Numbered from the stretch's first letter, positions 17,244-25,660 are shown. The stretch is 37,658 nt of DNA from Campylobacteraceae bacterium (GCA_027038295.1 JALVXD010000166.1:1-37658), one strand, 5' to 3'. The notes: generated by a model from the sequence alone, not told the origin. Numbers and translations are program-made.

Positions 17244-17895
17244 AAAGAGAAGTTAAGTAGTTATAAAAAAGTACTAATAAAAGTAAAGAAACACTAACAT
17301 AAGCCCAAACAAACTTAGGATTTTTTGCAATCACATATCCTCCCACAATACCAGCGATTAACCCACCTACATGAGCTGAAACATCAATACTAGGAAAAGC
17401 AAAACCTATACCTAAGTTAATAAGTAAAATAATTCCAAAATCTTTCATGAAAGCTTTAAATTGAGTTGCCATTCTATTTTTATGGACAAATACAAACCCA
17501 GCCAATGCTCCAAAAAGTCCAAAAATAGCCCCACTCGCTCCAACACCAGCACTATCTACATGTATATACATAGAAGCAAAAGAACCAAAAAATGCCGAGA
17601 TAAAGTAGAGACTCAAATAAGCAGTTTTAGAAAATAGTTTCTCAACCATTTTCCCAACGATGTATAAAGAGAGCATATTCATAACAATATGCATTCCTCC
17701 AGAGTGAAGGAATATAGAGGTAAGCAATCTATAGAGTTCCCCTTTTATCACCACAGAGTATCCATGTAATGCACCTGCTACATAAATTGTCTCAGCCAGA
17801 GTATCATTTATGCTTGAGATTAAGAACAGTAAAATGCTCACAGCCATTAAACTATAAGTTAAAGGTATCTCTTTAAATTTTTCAATATTATTCAT
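17221..17895 (-). CDS. Rhomboid-family intramembrane serine protease
   Basis: A protein of about 224 residues with six membrane segments. The catalytic serine lies in GVGASGAIFGLFGA and the histidine in SAHVGGLIAGIVGGY; HSGGMHIVMNMLSLYIVG is the conserved early His/Asn helix. The family cleaves membrane proteins within the bilayer. I place the start at ATG 17895 (MNNIEKFKEIP), 4 bases after the comEC stop. An upstream in-frame TTG at 17931 would overlap comEC and adds a segment unlike the family. No strong ribosome-binding site precedes the ATG, so translation is probably coupled to comEC. Confidence 0.88.
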   Translation of the reverse strand: MNNIEKFKEIPLTYSLMAVSILLFLISSINDTLAETIYVAGALHGYSVVIKGELYRLLTSIFLHSGGMHIVMNMLSLYIVGKMVEKLFSKTAYLSLYFISAFFGSFASMYIHVDSAGVGASGAIFGLFGALAGFVFVHKNRMATQFKAFMKDFGIILLINLGIGFAFPSIDVSAHVGGLIAGIVGGYVIAKNPKFVWAYVSVSLLLLVLFYNYLTSLYANYLFI

Positions 17896-17899
17896 AAGC

Positions 17900-19168
17900 T
17901 TATAATACCAAAATAAACAACCAAAGAGCAAATATTAATGCAATAAACAAGAGCAAATAAAATAACCATCGCGAATAGATAGATAACAAAGAGAGAATTA
18001 AATAGACAAAGAGGTAACTTTTTTCTAAGTGAAAGGCAACCGTTTGAGCAGATAAAGCAAAAAGTTCTTGAAGATAACTGTCAAAAATACCACCCACACC
18101 CAAGAGATGACAAAGAATGCTTAAAGGGTAAAAAAAGGTAAAACCCAACGATAGCAGAGGTGAATAGAGTTGTAAAGAGCTGGTTAGAGAAAAAACAGCA
18201 TGGACAATAGGCAACATCAAAACAAAAAGTCCAAAACTTATGAGTAGTGTCATCAGATATTTGTTAATATGAGAGAAGTAGTGTAAGAGTAAAAAGATAT
18301 AAAAGACACCTGCTACAGAGAACCAAAAAGCTAAAGAGAGCAAAAGTTTAGGGAAAATCACTAACAACAGTAAAATAACGGTTAGCAAAAAAGAGAAGGA
18401 AAGCAGTTCTAAGCCCAAAACTAAAAGAATCCAACCCACAACCATCATCATATAAGAGCGAACAAGTGAAGGGGGAGCATCAACAAACCAGACATACCAA
18501 GCCAAAATAAGTAAGACCATAAAACCAACATCAAGCAAATCAAAACGATAAGGAAAAAACTTCTGTTGTAGGGGTCTATAAAAAAGACGAAGCAAAAAAA
18601 AGAGAAGTGCTGAAAGTATTGCCAAATGAAAACCACTCAATGCAATAAGATGGCTCACCCCCAAGGTGGCTACCTGCATTCGTAAATCTTTCTCTAAAGG
18701 TGTGGCAAAAAATATTGCCTTATAAAAATTGGCTATCATCACATTATCATGCTGCTTATCAACTGCCTTAAACAACTCATTTTTCATATCTTCTTTAGGC
18801 TCATATATCTCATTTATTTTAGAAAATATAAATGAGGTACCCAAATAATCAGAAAATTTCATATCATCATGAGGAAACAGTTTAACACGCATCTGTGAGC
18901 TTATATCTTCTGCCCTAACCTTTGTTCGAGAAAAGAAGTTTATATCTAAAGTAGCACTGTAGAGTTTAAGTATGGTGTAGTATTCATCATCTTTCCACTT
19001 CTCATAAGCTTGTATAACTTGAACATCGGTATAAAAAAAGGTCTTCTCTTTTAACTCTTTATACTCACCATATAAAATAAAAAGTCGTGTTAAAAGTAAT
19101 AGAGACAAAACCAATATAGTGAGCCAAAACTCTTTTAAATTTAAAAAAAGTTTTGGTTTTTCCAGCAC
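17900..19168 (-). CDS. comEC: ComEC/Rec2-type DNA-uptake channel protein (short form)
   Basis: This 422-residue protein has two N-terminal membrane segments, a soluble OB-like part, then LGVSHLIALSGFHLAILSALLFFLLR, the hallmark of the ComEC competence domain, and several further membrane helices. Its family carries single-stranded DNA across the inner membrane during transformation. The metallo-beta-lactamase-like C-terminal domain seen in longer ComEC proteins is absent, as is usual in Campylobacterota. The start is GTG, 10 bases after the dnaB stop, so it follows dnaB in one transcript. The exact start is uncertain. Confidence 0.85.
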   Translation of the reverse strand: MLEKPKLFLNLKEFWLTILVLSLLLLTRLFILYGEYKELKEKTFFYTDVQVIQAYEKWKDDEYYTILKLYSATLDINFFSRTKVRAEDISSQMRVKLFPHDDMKFSDYLGTSFIFSKINEIYEPKEDMKNELFKAVDKQHDNVMIANFYKAIFFATPLEKDLRMQVATLGVSHLIALSGFHLAILSALLFFLLRLFYRPLQQKFFPYRFDLLDVGFMVLLILAWYVWFVDAPPSLVRSYMMMVVGWILLVLGLELLSFSFLLTVILLLLVIFPKLLLSLAFWFSVAGVFYIFLLLHYFSHINKYLMTLLISFGLFVLMLPIVHAVFSLTSSLQLYSPLLSLGFTFFYPLSILCHLLGVGGIFDSYLQELFALSAQTVAFHLEKSYLFVYLILSLLSIYSRWLFYLLLFIALIFALWLFILVL

Positions 19169-19178
19169 CTTTAGCCCT

Positions 19179-20624
19179 TTAAATCATAGGTAAATCTATA
19201 TTTCCCATATCCCTAGTATCCATGTTACCATCTTCTTCATAAATCACCTCAAAAGGAGCATCTCCTCCTTTATGAGCATCAACAAAACGGGTAAATCGTT
19301 TTTGGAAAACAAGTTTTACCGTACCCGTAGGTCCATTTCTATGTTTACCTATAATTAGTTCAGTATCTTCTTCTGGTTTATTCTGAAACTTGTTTTCATA
19401 CTCTTTACCCTCAGATTTTGCTTTCATTTCACGCTCTTTCTCAGCAGCTTCACGATAAACATCATCTCTATAAACAAACATTACAATATCGGCATCTTGC
19501 TCAATTGACCCAGACTCTCTAAGGTCGGAGAGCATCGGTCGTTTATTGTCCCTACTCTCAACCCCACGGTTCAGCTGTGAAAGTGCCAAAATTGGAATCT
19601 GTAGCTCCCTAGCCAACTGCTTAAGCCCCCTAGAAATTTCTGAAATAACTTGCTGTCTTCCTTCTTTATTGTCACCTGACATTAACTGTAAATAGTCAAT
19701 AATCGCCATGGATATCTCTGGATGTTTCGCCTTTAACTTTCTAAGTTTAGAACGTACATGATGAATGGTTGCCAAACCACCATCATCTACAAAAAGTTTA
19801 CGCCCTGCCATTTTATCAGCAGATTTTGAGAGATTAGACCACTCATCATCCGTCAAATCCCCAATTCTAAGCTTTTGAAGAGGAATAGAAGTTTCAGTAG
19901 AAAGCAGACGCAACATCAGCTGTTCAGCTGGCATTTCCAGAGAGAAAAAGGCTACACCCTCACCACGCTCTATGGCTTTTTGGGTCATGTTTAGAACCAG
20001 AGAAGTTTTCCCCATCGCAGGTCTCGCAGCGATAATAACCAAATCCCCTTTACCAAAACCTTGTGTATGGTCATTTAAATTATGAAAACCTGTATCAACC
20101 CCAAGTAGTTTTGCATTTCCTAAAGCCTTTAGACGATTAATCTCTTCTATCATAGAAAGAGTAATCTCTTTAGACTCTCTAAAATCTTCACTGGTACTAT
20201 TTTGAGTTATTTCATAAAGTTTTTTCTCTACCAAATCCATAACTTCTTCGGTGGGTAAGTCATCTTCTATGGTTACTTTTTTAATCGTCGTTGCCAAAGT
20301 AGCCAAAGCACGTTTGGTCGAGCGAGACTTTATTTCATCTATATAGGCATCGGTATTGGAGATAGGATTCGCAGCCAAAATATCAAGTAAAGCTACCTCA
20401 TCGTAGTGACCTGTAGAGTTTAACTTTGATTTTAAAAACTCTTCATCTATGGGTTTATCTTCTCGTGACAAATTTTCCATGGCTGTAAAAATATGCTGAT
20501 GAAAAGGCAAATAAAAATCATGAGCTTTTAGCTTAGCAGCCAACTCTTCAAATATTTGAGGGTCAAAGATAATGGCTGAAAGAACAGCTCTTTCGATGTT
20601 TAAGTTGTACATATTTTCACTCAT
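19179..20624 (-). CDS. dnaB: Replicative DNA helicase
   Basis: This 481-residue hexameric helicase unwinds DNA at the replication fork. The N-terminal domain (about residues 1-100) begins with NLNIERAVLSAIIFDPQIF. The RecA-like domain has Walker A (ARPAMGKTSL), FFSLEMPAEQL, Walker B (MAIIDYLQLMSG), LSQLNRGVESR and SDLRESGSIEQDAD with the arginine finger region, and the terminal GKHRNGPTGTV. No intein is present. It heads the run comEC-rhomboid-lipoprotein, with a small hypothetical gene 29 bases upstream. Confidence 0.96.
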   Translation of the reverse strand: MSENMYNLNIERAVLSAIIFDPQIFEELAAKLKAHDFYLPFHQHIFTAMENLSREDKPIDEEFLKSKLNSTGHYDEVALLDILAANPISNTDAYIDEIKSRSTKRALATLATTIKKVTIEDDLPTEEVMDLVEKKLYEITQNSTSEDFRESKEITLSMIEEINRLKALGNAKLLGVDTGFHNLNDHTQGFGKGDLVIIAARPAMGKTSLVLNMTQKAIERGEGVAFFSLEMPAEQLMLRLLSTETSIPLQKLRIGDLTDDEWSNLSKSADKMAGRKLFVDDGGLATIHHVRSKLRKLKAKHPEISMAIIDYLQLMSGDNKEGRQQVISEISRGLKQLARELQIPILALSQLNRGVESRDNKRPMLSDLRESGSIEQDADIVMFVYRDDVYREAAEKEREMKAKSEGKEYENKFQNKPEEDTELIIGKHRNGPTGTVKLVFQKRFTRFVDAHKGGDAPFEVIYEEDGNMDTRDMGNIDLPMI

Positions 20625-20653
20625 TATCTATTTTCCTATTTTAAATATTTTTG

Positions 20654-20902
20654 TTATTTTTCTAATTTAAATTTATACTTAGTGAAAATCTTACTATTTA
20701 TTTTCTTAATGGCTTGGATTTCAGAAGCTAAAGCATCCCAATAATTAGGCATAGATTTCTCTTTAGACTTTGCTTCTTCTTCACTCTTTTTTTCTAAACT
20801 ATACTGAAGAAGAAACTTCTGAAACTCCTCTTCAATATTTATTTCAAGCTTTGTAAACTTTGCATAAACATCGTCCTCAACTTCAAGTTTTATACTTTGC
20901 AT
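20654..20902 (-). CDS. Small hypothetical protein, antitoxin-like N-terminus
   Basis: This 82-residue protein begins MQSIKLEVEDDVYAKFTKL, a beta-strand then helix pattern seen in small ribbon-type antitoxins, and continues as a charged Glu/Lys helix (SLEKKSEEEAKSKEKS). No toxin gene lies beside it; dnaB is next. A TATAAT-like box and AAAGGAT precede the ATG. It may be an orphan regulator or an unrelated small protein; function unknown. Confidence 0.5.
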   Translation of the reverse strand: MQSIKLEVEDDVYAKFTKLEINIEEEFQKFLLQYSLEKKSEEEAKSKEKSMPNYWDALASEIQAIKKINSKIFTKYKFKLEK

Positions 20903-20945
20903 GCTATAATCCTTTTTTGTTCAATATTATTATATCCAATTACAA

Positions 20946-22007
20946 TTAATTCTGCTTAGCAGCAAAATCTTCAACCTCTTGTACAAACCTATCAACCAAC
21001 TCATTTTCAGGGAGCCTTGCAACCACTTCACCCTTTATCATAACAAGTCCTGCCTCTTTACCATAGGCTATAGCAACATCAGCATGTTTGGCTTCACCAA
21101 TGGCATTGACCACACAACCCATCACTGATACGTCCATGGGTGTCTTAATATGAGCTGTTCGCTTCTCTACTTCTGCTACTGCACTAACCAGGTCTGCCTC
21201 TATTCGTCCACATGTTGGACAAGAGATAATGTTTAGTCCCTCTTTCACTCTTCCAGAATCTTTTAAGATGGCTTTTCCAACTTTTATCTCCTCTTCAAGT
21301 TCACCTGTAATCGAGATTCGCATGGTATCACCAATACCATCAAGAAGCAATGCCCCAAGCCCTATTGAAGACTTTACAGTTGCATGAAAAATAGTCCCTG
21401 CTTCGGTTACTCCCAAGTGAAAAGGGTAATGGTTTTTAGGTCGCAACATTCGGTAAGCATCAACTGTTCGCTCCACATCAGAAGCTTTTAGAGAGACTTT
21501 AATATCTGTAAATCCTAAATCTTCTAAGAACTTAATGTTATACTCTGCACTTGCGACCATCCCCTCGGCTGTAGCTCCATATTTATCATCAAACTCTTTT
21601 TCAAGACTTCCAGCATTTACACCAATTCGTATGGGTAAATTACGCTCTTGACATGCTTTAACTATCTCTTTTATTCGCCCTTTTTCACCAATATTCCCTG
21701 GGTTCAAACGAATACAATCAACCCACTTTGCAGCCTCTAAAGCCAACTTGTAGTTAAAGTGTATGTCTGCAATTAGAGGCAATGAAATCTGCTCTTTAAT
21801 TGCTTTAAGAGCCAAAGCGTCTTCCATCTTAGGTACTGCCACACGTACCATGTCTGCTCCTGCAAAATGTAGACGGTTTATCTGCTCTACTGTCGCTTCT
21901 ACATTATGGGTGTCTGAGTAAGTCATAGACTGTACAGATATAGGTGCATCACCACCTACGGCTACATCGCCTACATAGATTTTTTTTGTTGGGATTCTTT
22001 CTTTCAT
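20946..22007 (-). CDS. ispG: 4-hydroxy-3-methylbut-2-enyl diphosphate synthase
   Basis: This 353-residue enzyme makes HMBPP in the MEP pathway of isoprenoid synthesis, using a [4Fe-4S] cluster. The TIM-barrel part is recognised by [41 protein letters not shown] and [11 protein letters not shown]. The cluster ligands are in CPTCGR and [14 protein letters not shown], with a conserved Glu after them. Length matches the bacterial two-domain form. It is preceded by REP doublet copy B and appears to be a single gene. Confidence 0.95.
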   Translation of the reverse strand: MKERIPTKKIYVGDVAVGGDAPISVQSMTYSDTHNVEATVEQINRLHFAGADMVRVAVPKMEDALALKAIKEQISLPLIADIHFNYKLALEAAKWVDCIRLNPGNIGEKGRIKEIVKACQERNLPIRIGVNAGSLEKEFDDKYGATAEGMVASAEYNIKFLEDLGFTDIKVSLKASDVERTVDAYRMLRPKNHYPFHLGVTEAGTIFHATVKSSIGLGALLLDGIGDTMRISITGELEEEIKVGKAILKDSGRVKEGLNIISCPTCGRIEADLVSAVAEVEKRTAHIKTPMDVSVMGCVVNAIGEAKHADVAIAYGKEAGLVMIKGEVVARLPENELVDRFVQEVEDFAAKQN

Positions 22008-22028
22008 GTTTTCTTCTTTGTTTTAAAT

Positions 22029-22125
22029 GTAGGGTGTAGTCCCCGACTACACCGTCAAAATTAAATTAAATTTTTGAACAACATTACTATATTATTACAT
22101 GGTGTAGTCGGGGACTACACCCTAC
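22029..22125. repeat. Paired-hairpin REP doublet (copy B)
   Basis: A 97-base element from GTAGG to CCTAC. Both arms carry the same palindrome, GTGTAGTC-CCC-GACTACAC on the left and GTGTAGTC-GGG-GACTACAC on the right, so the arms can also pair with each other. The linker after the left arm starts CGTCAAAATTAAAT, shared with copy E. It lies between priA and ispG. Confidence 0.85.
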
Positions 22126-22157
22126 ATTAAACTTATAACAAATTTTACCTAAAAGTA

Positions 22158-24062
22158 TTAAGAAAATTCAACAGGATCCATGTCTATTTCTATCAAAGGA
22201 TTATTAATTTGATGTAAAGCTTTCAAAAGAGTAGAACGTTTATCACAACGCAACAAAATATTAAACCGAAACTTATTAGCAATACGTTCAATAGGAGCCT
22301 TCCCCTGCCCCACTATCTCAACACCCTCAAACTCCTTCAACTTAGTAACCGTATCAAGCGTTATCTTCCCAGCTTTCTCTTCTTTAACATGTGAAATCAA
22401 AATCCGAGCCAAGCTTACAAAAGGTGGGTACATATCTTCCACAAAAAACATCTCATCTTTTAAAAATGCTTCATAGTCATTTATATACATGTTAAAAAAA
22501 TCTGCATTTGCAGACTGAACTATAACATCTGCCGATTTAGCCCGACCAGAACGCCCTGCAATCTGAATAAGCAGACTCATCGCCCTCTCTCTAGCTCTAT
22601 AATCTCCTAAACCTAACATATAGTCCATACCTAAAATCACAGATAGCGTAATATTCGCATAGTCATGCCCTTTAGAGAGCATCTGTGTACCTAAAAGTAA
22701 GTGACTCTCTTTGTTTTCAAAACGACTCAAAGCCTTTTTCAGTTTAGTAGCAGTAGTGATACTATCACGGTCAAACTGCTCTACTACCATATCAGGTATG
22801 CCATGTTCAACCATCTCTTTAACCTCTTGTGTTCCCATACGTTCACTTGTTAAAGGCTCATGCCCACAGTGTGTACAAGCTGTCCTTATGGCTTCGGTAT
22901 AGTTACAGTAGTGACACTTCAAATGCCGAACCTTACGGTGTAACGCCATACCCACCGAACAGTAAGGACAAAGGTGAGTTACCCCACATTTTTTACAATA
23001 GAGGTACTTGAAGTTCCCACGCGTAGGGACAAACAGAAGCGACTGCTCTCCTACTTTAAAGTTCTCATCTATCTTTTTTATCATAGCATTGGTAAGACTT
23101 GTACCCTCTACAAACTGATAGTTCTTTTTTGTCTCTATAAAAGGCTTTTTGAGTCGCACTACCTCATACTTATAGTAAGAACCAAGACTAGGAGTTGCAG
23201 AAGCCAAAACTACTTTAGCGTTAAGCTTTGCACCCATATAAACAGCCATATCACGAGCATGGTAGCGTGGTTTCATCATTGATTTATAGCTATCATCATG
23301 CTCTTCATCAACAATAATCAGCCCAACATCTTCTAAAGGAGTAAACAGAGCCGACCTTGCCCCTGCTATGACATCTATCTCATGTGCATAGATTTTTTCT
23401 AAAATTTCCTCTTTTTTCTTTTTAGTGAGTTTAGAGTGCCACATGGCTAAACGGTCACCAAAATATTTTTTGAGACGTGTCTCCATCTGTGGAGTTAAAG
23501 AGATTTCAGGCATAAGAAAGATACACTGTTTACCCTCTTCTATGGTTTTTGCCATTAAACTAATAAATATTTCGGTTTTTCCTGAGCCTGTTACACCAAA
23601 GAGTAAGGCTTTATCTTTTTCTAAAAGAGATTCGTAGGCTTTTTGTTGGTCATCAGATAAGGTTGGTAACTCTAACTCATTCCCACCGTCTCGGTGGGAA
23701 TGCATATCTTTATGCGATATTTTATTGTTCAACCTCTCATCTGCATTCCCACGCAGAGCGTGGGAACGAGAGTTTTGGTGGGGCATAAACAGAGCCAACG
23801 CTTCCCCCAAAGAAGAAAAATAATAAGTAGCAATAAACTTTGCTATCTCCATCTGTTCTTCACTATAATAGGTATTTAAAACCTCTGATATTTCAGAGGT
23901 TTTAAATGTTTCAGGTTTCGCTACCTCTTTTAGGACAATAGCTTGTTTAGTTTTTGAATGTACAGGAACATAGACGCATTGAGCTATTTTTATGGATTCT
24001 TTAGAATGATAAGTGAGAATAGGAGCTGAAGATTTAAGAAGAGTGACTTGATAGTAAAAGAT
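22158..24062 (-). CDS. priA: Primosomal replication-restart helicase PriA with an apparent ATC start
   Basis: PriA reloads the replisome at stalled forks. Helicase motifs are [32 protein letters not shown] and IQIAGRSGRA; the zinc site is YCKKCGVTHLCPYCSVG with CHYCNY and ACTHCGHEP. The first ATG is at 23852, but 70 more codons upstream are in frame and encode the N-terminal domain (FYYQVTLLKSSAPILTYHSKE, then VPVHSKTKQAIVL), giving about 634 residues. This extension has no ATG, GTG or TTG. GAGGAG (24069-24074) sits 6 bases before ATC at 24060-24062. Residues about 97-130 (NSRSHALRGN...MHSHRDGGNE) come from a paired palindrome inserted in frame in the linker before the helicase domain. A 6-base hairpin covers most of the ribosome-binding site. 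Confidence 0.85.
   Translation of the reverse strand: MFYYQVTLLKSSAPILTYHSKESIKIAQCVYVPVHSKTKQAIVLKEVAKPETFKTSEISEVLNTYYSEEQMEIAKFIATYYFSSLGEALALFMPHQNSRSHALRGNADERLNNKISHKDMHSHRDGGNELELPTLSDDQQKAYESLLEKDKALLFGVTGSGKTEIFISLMAKTIEEGKQCIFLMPEISLTPQMETRLKKYFGDRLAMWHSKLTKKKKEEILEKIYAHEIDVIAGARSALFTPLEDVGLIIVDEEHDDSYKSMMKPRYHARDMAVYMGAKLNAKVVLASATPSLGSYYKYEVVRLKKPFIETKKNYQFVEGTSLTNAMIKKIDENFKVGEQSLLFVPTRGNFKYLYCKKCGVTHLCPYCSVGMALHRKVRHLKCHYCNYTEAIRTACTHCGHEPLTSERMGTQEVKEMVEHGIPDMVVEQFDRDSITTATKLKKALSRFENKESHLLLGTQMLSKGHDYANITLSVILGMDYMLGLGDYRARERAMSLLIQIAGRSGRAKSADVIVQSANADFFNMYINDYEAFLKDEMFFVEDMYPPFVSLARILISHVKEEKAGKITLDTVTKLKEFEGVEIVGQGKAPIERIANKFRFNILLRCDKRSTLLKALHQINNPLIEIDMDPVEFS
23678..23770. 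repeat. Paired palindromic element inside the priA coding sequence
   Basis: Two hairpins about 45 bases apart: CATTCCCACC-gtctc-GGTGGGAATG (23678-23702) and TTCCCACGC-aga-GCGTGGGAA (23746-23766). They lie in inverted arrangement, as in REP pairs, but belong to a TTCCCAC family distinct from the intergenic copies. The frame of priA stays open through the whole element, adding about 35 residues. Confidence 0.75.
23874..23907. repeat. Perfect 15-bp palindrome inside priA
   Basis: ATTTAAAACCTCTGA and its exact complement TCAGAGGTTTTAAAT are separated by TATT. It encodes FKTSEISEVLN, which lies where related PriA proteins have a similar Phe/Glu/Ile pattern, so it is not clearly an insertion. Confidence 0.6.
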
Positions 24063-24068
24063 GGTAAT

Positions 24069-24096
24069 CTCCTCAAAAATTATTGAGGAAATTATA
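24069..24096 (-). promoter_or_regulatory. priA leader: -10 box, hairpin and ribosome-binding site
   Basis: On the minus strand TATAAT (24091-24096) is followed by CCTCAA / TTGAGG, a 6-base stem with 6-base loop (24071-24088), which buries part of the GAGGAG site (24069-24074). If the transcript starts upstream, the hairpin would hide the ribosome-binding site and limit PriA synthesis. A start close to the -10 box would remove the left arm. Confidence 0.4.
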
Positions 24097-24104
24097 CCAC
24101 AAAT

Positions 24105-24593
24105 CTAATTGGTTAACTGTTTACATCCATTTGCATTGGTATTATTTGTTTTACTTGTCTCACATTCAAATTTACCTGAAACTACTTCAAAGGCTACATC
24201 ATCTAGTGTTGATTTAAAAATATATTGGTCCCGTCCACTTTTACCTGTTCCTGCACTAAAATGCCATCTATCTTTTTTATCTTCTGATGTCATAGCATAT
24301 TCTAAAACAGAAGTATTTGTATCAACATTACCTACATAAAAATCACCAAAAACATTAGTTCCATCTCCAACAGCTGTAATTTGAGTAAATTTTCCACGCA
24401 ATATTCGTTTCTGTCTCTCCATCGCAAGTGCATTACGAACTGAAGCCACTAAAACTCTATTTTTAGTTATAACTGCATCATCTCGTGTGGCTGCTAGTCT
24501 TGGTATTGCAACTGCTGCTAAGATTCCGATGATAACGATGACAAATACTAATTCTATCATAGTAAAGGCTGATTTAGATTTTAAATTCTTCAT
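24105..24593 (-). CDS. Type IV pilin / pseudopilin-like protein
   Basis: This 162-residue protein begins with a short basic leader and FTMIELVFVIVIIGILAAVAI, the class III signal and hydrophobic helix of type IV pilins and type II secretion pseudopilins. Residue -1 is Ala (KSA before FTMIEL) rather than the usual Gly. A soluble C-terminal domain with a Cys pair (FECETSK, GCKQLTN) follows. It is the third gene of a three-gene pilin run with about 9 bases between it and the preceding one. The prepilin peptidase and assembly ATPase must be elsewhere. Confidence 0.85.
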   Translation of the reverse strand: MKNLKSKSAFTMIELVFVIVIIGILAAVAIPRLAATRDDAVITKNRVLVASVRNALAMERQKRILRGKFTQITAVGDGTNVFGDFYVGNVDTNTSVLEYAMTSEDKKDRWHFSAGTGKSGRDQYIFKSTLDDVAFEVVSGKFECETSKTNNTNANGCKQLTN

Positions 24594-24602
24594 ATTTATA
24601 TC

Positions 24603-25052
24603 CTAATATTTTATTAATCTTCCTCGTAAAACAAGAGGATAATCTTTTTCTTTAATAAATGCTTGAACCTGATGACAAATTCTATCTGTTGTAGGGGTAA
24701 AAGAGGTTCCTAGAAGTTCTGTTGTTCCACTACTGTTAATATCGACAACAATACATCCAACCTGTTTACCTATTTTAACTTTTGCACTCTTTCCAACATT
24801 GTCTACAACCAGTCGTCCCTGTCCATCTAAAGTTTGAAGGAGAGAAGACATCTCTCGTAAATCATTTTTAGATTCACCTTTCGCTACAATATAAGAGGAA
24901 ATCTCCATCATTATTCCCATAATATATTGACTGTTTTTAGCAATCAAAGCATCATCTCTAGTGGCTGCCAATCGAGGAACAGCAATAGCTGCTAAAATTC
25001 CAATAATCACTATAACAAAAATCAGTTCTACCATTGTAAATGCATTTTTCAT
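24603..25052 (-). CDS. Type IV pilin / pseudopilin-like protein
   Basis: This 149-residue protein has leader MKNA followed by FTMVELIFVIVIIGILAAIAV and PRLAATRDDALIAKN, shared with both neighbours. Ala is again at -1. The soluble part has a Cys pair (QVGCIVVDIN, DRICHQVQAF). It looks like a minor pilin rather than a major subunit. It lies after a terminator-like hairpin that separates it from the first pilin gene, so its expression may be lower. Confidence 0.83.
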   Translation of the reverse strand: MKNAFTMVELIFVIVIIGILAAIAVPRLAATRDDALIAKNSQYIMGIMMEISSYIVAKGESKNDLREMSSLLQTLDGQGRLVVDNVGKSAKVKIGKQVGCIVVDINSSGTTELLGTSFTPTTDRICHQVQAFIKEKDYPLVLRGRLIKY

Positions 25053-25112
25053 AATATATTCTTTTATTTTTTATTTTTAAAACCAATAAACTGAACTTAA
25101 AAATAGAAAATA

Positions 25113-25137
25113 ACTTACTCCATGAAAATCATGGAGT
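25113..25137 (-). terminator. Terminator or attenuating hairpin after the first pilin gene
   Basis: TTACTCCATGA and TCATGGAGTAA form an 11-base stem around TTT on the minus strand, followed by GTTATTTTCTATTTTT. It sits between the first pilin stop and the second pilin start and could let the first pilin be made in excess. Confidence 0.65.
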
Positions 25138-25153
25138 AATATTTTAATAAAGA

Positions 25154-25660
25154 TTAAAACTGAACTGATTGTCCACCAAGTTCGTAAGTTTTGTTATACT
25201 GTTTTGCAACAAGTGCAGTTGCTGCATTTTCTGCAACTTTATGAGCAACATCGTTATCTGTCGCATCTGCTGTAGTAATAGAGAAACCTGTAGCATTTGA
25301 TTCAATAGTATAAGACATAACTGGTCCACCATCACACATATAAGTTGCAACTGCTCCATCTGTACCCAAATCTACTTCTGCTGCAAATCCATTAAGTTTA
25401 TTAGTTCCATCTGCATCAATTGGAAAGTTTGTCATATCAGCAATTTTTCCAAGGTTACCTTGTGATGTATAGTAAGCTGTTGCTTGTGTCATAAATGATG
25501 AAGCACCATCCATACAAGTTGCCACTTTCGCATCATCTCTAGTAGCTGCCAATCTTGGAATAGCAACTGCTGCTAAAATACCGATAATTACGATTACAAA
25601 GATTAACTCAATCATTGTAAAACCTTTTTTCATTGAAACATTGTTTGTTGTATTTGTCAT
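25154..25660 (-). CDS. Type IV pilin-like protein, likely the major one of the three
   Basis: This 168-residue protein has a longer leader (MTNTTNNVSMKKG) and a standard Gly/Phe cleavage site before FTMIELIFVIVIIGILAAVAI. The soluble domain has two Cys (ATCMDGAS, TYMCDGGP), many small residues and acidic loops. A strong AAGGAG ribosome-binding site and its own promoter point to high expression, consistent with a major pilin. All three pilins share PRLAATRDDA, so they arose by duplication. Confidence 0.88.
   Translation of the reverse strand: MTNTTNNVSMKKGFTMIELIFVIVIIGILAAVAIPRLAATRDDAKVATCMDGASSFMTQATAYYTSQGNLGKIADMTNFPIDADGTNKLNGFAAEVDLGTDGAVATYMCDGGPVMSYTIESNATGFSITTADATDNDVAHKVAENAATALVAKQYNKTYELGGQSVQF

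Noticed and set aside
17896-17931. TTG start for the rhomboid gene
   Set aside because: It overlaps comEC and adds a segment not expected in the family; ATG at 17895 fits better.
20654-20902. Toxin-antitoxin module
   Set aside because: Only an antitoxin-like N-terminus is seen; no toxin-sized partner gene lies beside it.
23852-23852. First ATG as the start of priA
   Set aside because: It would remove the conserved N-terminal DNA-binding domain, which is intact in frame upstream.
22711-23879. Several plus-strand frames inside priA
   Set aside because: All are antisense to helicase and zinc-site codons; none has recognisable domains.
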